A DNA stretch of 64,000 bases from Bradyrhizobium_A sp052115025 (lineage in GTDB: Bacteria; Pseudomonadota; Alphaproteobacteria; Rhizobiales; Xanthobacteraceae): NCBI RefSeq assembly GCF_052115025.1, contig NZ_JBFRFW010000001.1, forward strand, positions 648,273-712,272, read 5' to 3'. The position numbers and the translations under genes were made by a program. The notes under the pieces are model-generated. The model had not been told where the DNA came from, made no database searches, and saw only the letters and a program-made list of their open reading frames with translations. The first letter of the stretch is position 1, and each line of letters begins with the position of its first letter. Shown here piece by piece: positions 60,014 to 64,000 of the stretch.

Positions 60014-60949
60014 ATGCACCCCAGATTTCTCAAGACTTTCCTCGCCGTCGTCCGCACCCGCAATGTCACGCGAGCCGCTGACGAGCTTCACCTCGCCCAG
60101 TCCAGCGTCAGCGACCAGATCCAGGCCCTGGAGGCAGACCTCGGCGCGCAGCTTTTCGTGCGGACTCGGCAAGGCCTCGACCTCACGCCAGCGGGCGACG
60201 CGCTCAAGGTCTATGCCGAAGACATCCTCGCTCTCTCAGACGAGGCCCGGGCTGCGGTAGCCTCCGCATCGGCCCTGGACGGCGGGACCCTGACGCTCGG
60301 TGCGCTGGAAACGATTGGCGCCGCGAGGCTGCCGCAATGGCTCAGCTCCTTCCAGCAGCAACAGCCGGAGATCGCCGTACACCTGAAAATCGCGGGGAGT
60401 GGCGAGCTGCAACAAGGCGTTGCCGACGGCGCCATCGATGCCGCGTTCTGCTTCGACAAGGGCCCGATCGACGAACGGCTGGCCAAGCGCGTCATCTCTT
60501 CCGAACCGCTCGTTCTGATCGGACCTGCCAACGGGACTGAAAAGGCGGCTGCGGCGGACATCGCCGCAAGTGCACCATCTCGTTTCATTGCCACGGAACG
60601 TGGATGCGTCTACCGCCACCTGTTCGACAAGGCATTGTCCGAGGCCGGCGTTGCGCCGGTCATTGCCTCTGAGGTCGGCAGCATCGCCGCGATCGGCCGG
60701 CTCGTCGCTGCCGGCGCCGGCAGTGCGCTTGTCCCCCGCCTCGCCGTCAGCGACCTGCTCGATCGCGGCGAGGTGGTCGAACGCGCTTGGCCGAGCATCG
60801 CGACTGCGGCGCGGCTCATCCTGATCTGGCGCCGCCGCCGTGTTCAACCGCCTGCGTTGAAGCTGTTTCTGGCGGCTGCGGACCAATGGGTGACGATCGT
60901 CAGATCAGACGGTGACCACCCTCGACATGCAGCACCGTCCCCGTCGTGA
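60014..60949 (+). CDS. LysR family transcriptional regulator
   Basis: A 311-residue LysR regulator (MHPRFLKTFLAVVRTRNVTRAADELHLAQSSVSDQIQALEADLGAQLF). The effector domain starts near LTLGALETIGAARLPQWLSSF. The ATG at 60014 or one at 60005 could start it; neither has a strong ribosome site. It probably controls the divergent SDR/tautomerase/MFS group. Its last 50 bases overlap the end of the convergent SDR gene. Confidence 0.9.
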   Translation: MHPRFLKTFLAVVRTRNVTRAADELHLAQSSVSDQIQALEADLGAQLFVRTRQGLDLTPAGDALKVYAEDILALSDEARAAVASASALDGGTLTLGALETIGAARLPQWLSSFQQQQPEIAVHLKIAGSGELQQGVADGAIDAAFCFDKGPIDERLAKRVISSEPLVLIGPANGTEKAAAADIAASAPSRFIATERGCVYRHLFDKALSEAGVAPVIASEVGSIAAIGRLVAAGAGSALVPRLAVSDLLDRGEVVERAWPSIATAARLILIWRRRRVQPPALKLFLAAADQWVTIVRSDGDHPRHAAPSPS

Positions 60950-61637
60950 ACGTGCTGTTCATGAGAAAGGTGATGGCCTCGGCGATATCGGCGGCGCGCC
61001 CGACCCGGCCGACCGGCAGGCGCCTCGCCATGGTGTCGAACATCTCGTCCTTCCTGTCACCCGCCACGAAGGCCCAGATCGGCGTGTCGACCCATCCCGG
61101 CGAGACCGCGTTGACCCGCTGCGGCGCCAACTCGACCGCAAGAGCTCGAACGAGCCCCTCGAGGGCGGCATTGACGGCCGCGACGACCGTTCCGCGCGGC
61201 AGGGGGCGATAGGCGGCAATGCCGGACGTCAGCGTGATCGAGCCGGACGGCGCGAGCCGCCCTACCCCATGTTTGGCGAGCAGCAGCGGACCGAAGACCT
61301 TGCTTTCCACGGCTCGCCGCGCAGCGTCGAGATCCAGCGCGGGCAGCAGTTCGTAGGCACCGCGGATATCGGCGGCAGTGCACACGATGTGATCGAGCTC
61401 CCCGACCCGCGCGAACAGGCCGGCGACGTCACTCTCGCGGGTAACGTCCGCCACGATGGCTTCCAGACGAGAGCTAACGCCGAGGTGCTTGCCGGCGCGG
61501 TTCAGCCTCTCCTGATTTCGCCCGACGATGACGACATGCGCGCCATCGGCGAGACAGCGCTGCGCCAGGGCAAGCCCCATACCCGAACTGCCACCCGCGA
61601 TGAGAACTCTGGCATCTGCGACCGTCATATCCACCAT
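60900..61637 (-). CDS. SDR family oxidoreductase
   Basis: A 245-residue SDR starting MVDMTVADARVLIAGGSSGMGLALAQRCL, preceded by AAGGAAAG. The nucleotide motif is GGSSGMG. The usual NNAG is replaced by CTAADIRG, and the catalytic region reads ITLTSGIAAYRPLPRGTVVAAVNAALEGLV, where the YxxxK pair is not evident. It belongs to the atypical YxxxK-lacking SDR subgroup. VLHVEGGHRLI ends it. The function is open. It is on the same strand as, and downstream of, a LysR gene. Confidence 0.87.
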   Translation of the reverse strand: MVDMTVADARVLIAGGSSGMGLALAQRCLADGAHVVIVGRNQERLNRAGKHLGVSSRLEAIVADVTRESDVAGLFARVGELDHIVCTAADIRGAYELLPALDLDAARRAVESKVFGPLLLAKHGVGRLAPSGSITLTSGIAAYRPLPRGTVVAAVNAALEGLVRALAVELAPQRVNAVSPGWVDTPIWAFVAGDRKDEMFDTMARRLPVGRVGRAADIAEAITFLMNSTFTTGTVLHVEGGHRLI

Positions 61638-61764
61638 CTTTCCTTGATGTCCAACGCTGCGGGCAGGTTTCCCAGACTTGCGCGACATTCGGAAACGGAC
61701 AAAACCGATGGTGCGATCGGTCGATCCGATGGCCGGAAGCCAGAGCGTGACGGCGATCGCCCCC

Positions 61765-62733
61765 CTATCGGGCGCTGCGACGTGTACGCCGCGCACGCAT
61801 GGCGCCGGCGTTGTGGCTGGCCTCGCGCGACAGCCGCTCAAAATAGCGTTTCAGGCGCGGCACGGCGAAATCGACGAAAGCCCGCACTTTGGGCACCCCG
61901 AAGCGCCCCTGCGGCGCCAGCAGATGGACGGGCAGCGGCGGGTGCTCGTCGGCGGCGAGCAGGATCTGCAGCCGCCCGTCCCGGATCTCCTCGGCGATAT
62001 GATAGGAGAACAGCCGCGTGACACCATGGCCCTCCGCTGCGGACGCCACCGCCGCCCGCACCGTGTTGACAACGAGCCGCGGCGCGAACTGCACCGTGCG
62101 CGGGACCGACGAGCCCTTGCGCGGCGGAAAACTCCAGGAATCGATGCCGAAATGGGTCATGGCGATGATGCGCTGCTTGGCAAGGTCGGCCGGCTCGCCG
62201 ATCACGGGGTGCTGCGCGAGATAGCCTGGCGCCGCAGCGACGACGCGGCGAACCTCCCCGAGCTTCGTGGCGACAAAGCTGGAATCTGGCAGGTGGGCGA
62301 TGCGCAGGGCGACGTCGATGCCCTCGTCGATCAGGTTCACCGGCCGGTCGAGCAGCAGCAAGCGGACGGACACCGTCGGGTATTCGTCTATGAAGGCGTC
62401 GAGCACCGGCCGCAGCACGTCCTCGCCGGTGATCACCGGCGCCGTCAGCGTCAGCGTGCCGCGCGGCGCGGCCTTCTCACCGCCGGCGAGCAGGTCCGCC
62501 TCCTCGAGCTCGGTCAGGACACGGCGGCAGGCCGCGGCATAGCGTTCGCCCGCCTCGCTGAGCTTCAGCGACCGTGTCGTGCGATGCAGCAGCTCCGCGC
62601 CGACATGCGCCTCCAGGAACGCGATCGCCCGGCTGACCGCCGCCGGCGACCGGCGCAGCCGCCGTGCAGCACCGGCCAGGCTGCCCTCGTCGACGGCAGA
62701 CACGAACACTTTCATCGCGTCAAAGCGATCCAT
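61765..62733 (-). CDS. LysR family transcriptional regulator (CrgA-like)
   Basis: A 322-residue LysR regulator. MDRFDAMKVFVSAVDEGSLAGAARRLRRSPAAVSRAIAFLEAHVGAELLHRTTRSLKLSEAGERY is the N-terminus typical of the CrgA/DmlR branch. The effector part has LTLTAPVITGEDVLRPVLDAFIDEYPTVSVRLLLLDRPVNLIDEGIDVALRI. The extreme C-terminus is very Arg-rich (MRARRTRRSAR). It probably controls the SDR downstream. Confidence 0.92.
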   Translation of the reverse strand: MDRFDAMKVFVSAVDEGSLAGAARRLRRSPAAVSRAIAFLEAHVGAELLHRTTRSLKLSEAGERYAAACRRVLTELEEADLLAGGEKAAPRGTLTLTAPVITGEDVLRPVLDAFIDEYPTVSVRLLLLDRPVNLIDEGIDVALRIAHLPDSSFVATKLGEVRRVVAAAPGYLAQHPVIGEPADLAKQRIIAMTHFGIDSWSFPPRKGSSVPRTVQFAPRLVVNTVRAAVASAAEGHGVTRLFSYHIAEEIRDGRLQILLAADEHPPLPVHLLAPQGRFGVPKVRAFVDFAVPRLKRYFERLSREASHNAGAMRARRTRRSAR

Positions 62734-62771
62734 GGCAGCTCCAGGCCAATCAACGGCATCTGCGCGGGACA

Positions 62772-62876
62772 CTAGAGCGCGTTCGCTTTTGATGGAATCA
62801 CGAACGCGCTCTAGTTATTTGTTTTGACGCGTTTTCTTCACGCGAACCGTGCCCACTTCGCTCGAAAACGCTCTAG
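62772..62876. repeat. 105-bp dispersed repeat bounded by CTAGAGCG/CGCTCTAG
   Basis: The left part is a perfect 14-bp inverted repeat: 62772-62785 (CTAGAGCGCGTTCG) with 62801-62814, around a 15-base loop. The right part contains TTTTGACGCGTTTTC, CACGCGAACC and CCACTTCGCTCGAAAACG and ends in CGCTCTAG. From memory, closely similar CTAGAGCG-ended elements are scattered in Bradyrhizobium-group genomes. No coding capacity; MITE- or REP-like. Confidence 0.75.
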
Positions 62877-63188
62877 AAACCCGCCGACGGGGCGGCAAGG
62901 CGAGGCCGGGCGAGCCTTTCACCGCCGCCCGACGACATCCCGGACCACGCCGACCTCGGCGCGGGCCTCGAGAGGCAGAGACGGCGGAGCCCCCCTGCAG
63001 GCCGGATTTGTTTCTATGAATTGCTGGCGCGGGCGCAGCGTGCGCCGCCAGGCACGCCGGCTTCATGGGGGTGTAGGGATCGAACCGGACGCAAGCGAGC
63101 CGCTGGTCAATCCCCCCGCATTGCGGTTAGGTTCGGCGCGGGAATAACCAGGCTGAGATTTGCAGATTCTCTATCGACAGGGGCTTTC
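62877..63188. other. 312-base gap before the secreted protein gene
   Basis: No gene supported. It holds the promoter region of the next gene. A GGTTCGATCCC string (reverse strand, about 63070-63085) recalls a tRNA T-arm but lacks a matching stem. Confidence 0.3.
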
Positions 63189-63680
63189 ATGACGACGCTT
63201 TCCAACCACCTTGCGACCTTGTTCCGCTCCGGCCGCATCCTCGCGGCTGTGATCGCGTTGTTCGCCTTCGCTGCGGTCTCCGTCGCGCCGCTTCATGCCG
63301 CCGCCGAGCTTCCCGGCGACGACGACCAGGACGTGCTGATCCGCACCACCCTCATGACCTTCAACGACGCCAACATGACCAACGACTACTCGGTCCTGTT
63401 CGCCAAGGCATCGAAGGAATTCCAGTCGCAGCTCGCCGTCGAGAAGCTGCAGGCCGCGTTCGAGCCGTTCCGCAAGAACGAGCTGTTCTTCGAGGAAGTG
63501 GTCACTGCCGACTACGATTCGTTCGAGAAGGCCACGCTCGACAACGAAGGTGCCCTCGTGCTCGCCGGCGTGTTCAAGACCGACGACATGGAAGTGAAGT
63601 ACCGGCTGCGCTTCGTCCAGAACAACCGTGTCTGGAAGCTGCTCGGCCTCAATGTCGATGCGACGCGGAAGAAGCAGTAG
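63189..63680 (+). CDS. secreted protein of unknown function
   Basis: A 163-residue protein. The signal peptide includes ILAAVIALFAFAAVSVAPLHA. The mature part is acidic and NTF2/DUF4019-like in outline: ELPGDDDQDVLIRTTLMTFNDANMTNDYSVLFAKASKEFQ, FEPFRKNELFFEEVV, and the final strands MEVKYRLRFVQNNRVWKLLGLNVD. No cysteines in the mature part. It probably folds as a small alpha+beta periplasmic domain; the ligand is unknown. A strong terminator follows. Confidence 0.8.
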   Translation: MTTLSNHLATLFRSGRILAAVIALFAFAAVSVAPLHAAAELPGDDDQDVLIRTTLMTFNDANMTNDYSVLFAKASKEFQSQLAVEKLQAAFEPFRKNELFFEEVVTADYDSFEKATLDNEGALVLAGVFKTDDMEVKYRLRFVQNNRVWKLLGLNVDATRKKQ

Positions 63681-63777
63681 CGGCGAGCATCACGGCTCCT
63701 GCCCGTCCGGACACCGGACAGGCCGGCCCTGCGGGCCTCGTGATCATGCATGCTTGGCGGCTATCGCCCAAAAAAAG

Positions 63778-63805
63778 AAAGCCGCCCGGGTCGGGCGGCT
63801 TTTTT
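63778..63805. terminator. bidirectional rho-independent terminator
   Basis: GCCGCCCG-GGT-CGGGCGGC with A-rich sequence before and TTTTTT after, between the convergent secreted protein and autotransporter genes. Confidence 0.9.
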
Positions 63806-63851
63806 GAATCTCAGACGCGTACGGAACAGTCCCGCGGGCTGTCGCCCGCGC

Positions 63852-64000
63852 TTACCAGCTGTAGCGAACGACGCCCCGGCCACCATATGAGCGCGAGACA
63901 TTGGAGAACTCGCCCTCGAAGGTCGCGGCAGCCGACCAGCCGTTGCGCCACTTCATTTCAGCCGACGCGGTCGTCAGTGCGGCATCGGCGGCCTGCGCCG
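63852..64000 (-). CDS. autotransporter beta-domain C-terminus (cut by window edge)
   Basis: The reverse-strand frame from the right edge to a TAA at 63852-63854 gives about 49 residues. They include AEMKWRNGWSAAATFEGEF and the ending SYGGRGVVRYSW. The final alternating strand with a terminal aromatic residue is the hallmark of an autotransporter beta-barrel, recognised by the BAM complex. The passenger lies outside the window. Confidence 0.85.
   Translation of the reverse strand, partial: AQAADAALTTASAEMKWRNGWSAAATFEGEFSNVSRSYGGRGVVRYSW

Noticed and set aside
63066..63090. Possible tRNA T-arm on the reverse strand
   Set aside because: GGTTCGATCCC is present but the five-base stem does not pair and no acceptor, D or anticodon arm can be drawn.

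Overview
The window is a GC-rich chromosomal stretch from an alphaproteobacterium, most likely of the Bradyrhizobium/Rhodopseudomonas group (Nitrobacteraceae). The reasons are the xseA-DUF2093 and lpxK-waaA-DUF374-DUF4170-cysQ-pmbA gene order, an alanine-racemase-fold ornithine decarboxylase close to homospermidine synthase, an Irr-type iron box in front of an mbfA-like gene, an alphaproteobacterial Zur-type box in front of a zinc ABC operon, and a dispersed CTAGAGCG-bounded repeat. Species identity is inferred from gene content only. No rRNA, tRNA, CRISPR array, phage or transposase gene was seen.

Layout. 1-9 kb: an edge-truncated alpha/beta hydrolase, xseA, DUF2093 and an SDR, facing a tightly coupled reverse-strand lipopolysaccharide cluster (pmbA, cysQ-like, DUF4170, DUF374, waaA, lpxK). 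9-20 kb: DUF6101, a carboxymuconolactone decarboxylase with a divergent HxlR regulator, an NfeD/SPFH membrane pair, hemH, a NicO metal transporter with DUF1007, gamma-glutamyltransferase, two related large palindromes and an M3 peptidase. 20-26 kb: polyamine genes (structured leader, ornithine decarboxylase, homospermidine synthase) enclosing a GNAT, rnk-like and CDF transporter genes. 26-33 kb: acetoacetate decarboxylase, MgtC, and a six-gene zinc operon running leftwards from a Zur-type box (tiny His-rich membrane protein, ABC ATPase, permease, binding protein, CobW GTPase, WD40 protein), then Fe superoxide dismutase.

34-50 kb: a hydrolase with divergent LysR, GNAT, MATE exporter, DUF3095, DUF2147, a three-gene 2-oxoacid:ferredoxin oxidoreductase operon with a GltD-like flavoprotein, a class III cyclase, LysR, the MbfA iron exporter, and an HtrA-like protein that has lost its catalytic residues next to a LuxR-type regulator. 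50-54 kb: a six-gene BigR-type sulfide/persulfide operon with ATGA-type overlaps. 54-64 kb: LprI-like protein, an outer-membrane transporter-like protein, isochorismatase with divergent MarR, an MFS/tautomerase/SDR group with a divergent LysR, another SDR and LysR, a dispersed repeat, a secreted protein of unknown function and the C-terminus of an autotransporter.

Transition-metal handling is the recurring theme (NicO, CDF, ZnuABC-type, CobW, MbfA, FeSOD, hemH). Many transcription units carry a recognisable palindromic operator. The least explained elements are the Zur-proximal His-rich microprotein, the pseudo-protease/LuxR pair, the two diverged palindromes at 17.1-17.25 kb and a near-perfect 27-bp palindrome at 574-600.
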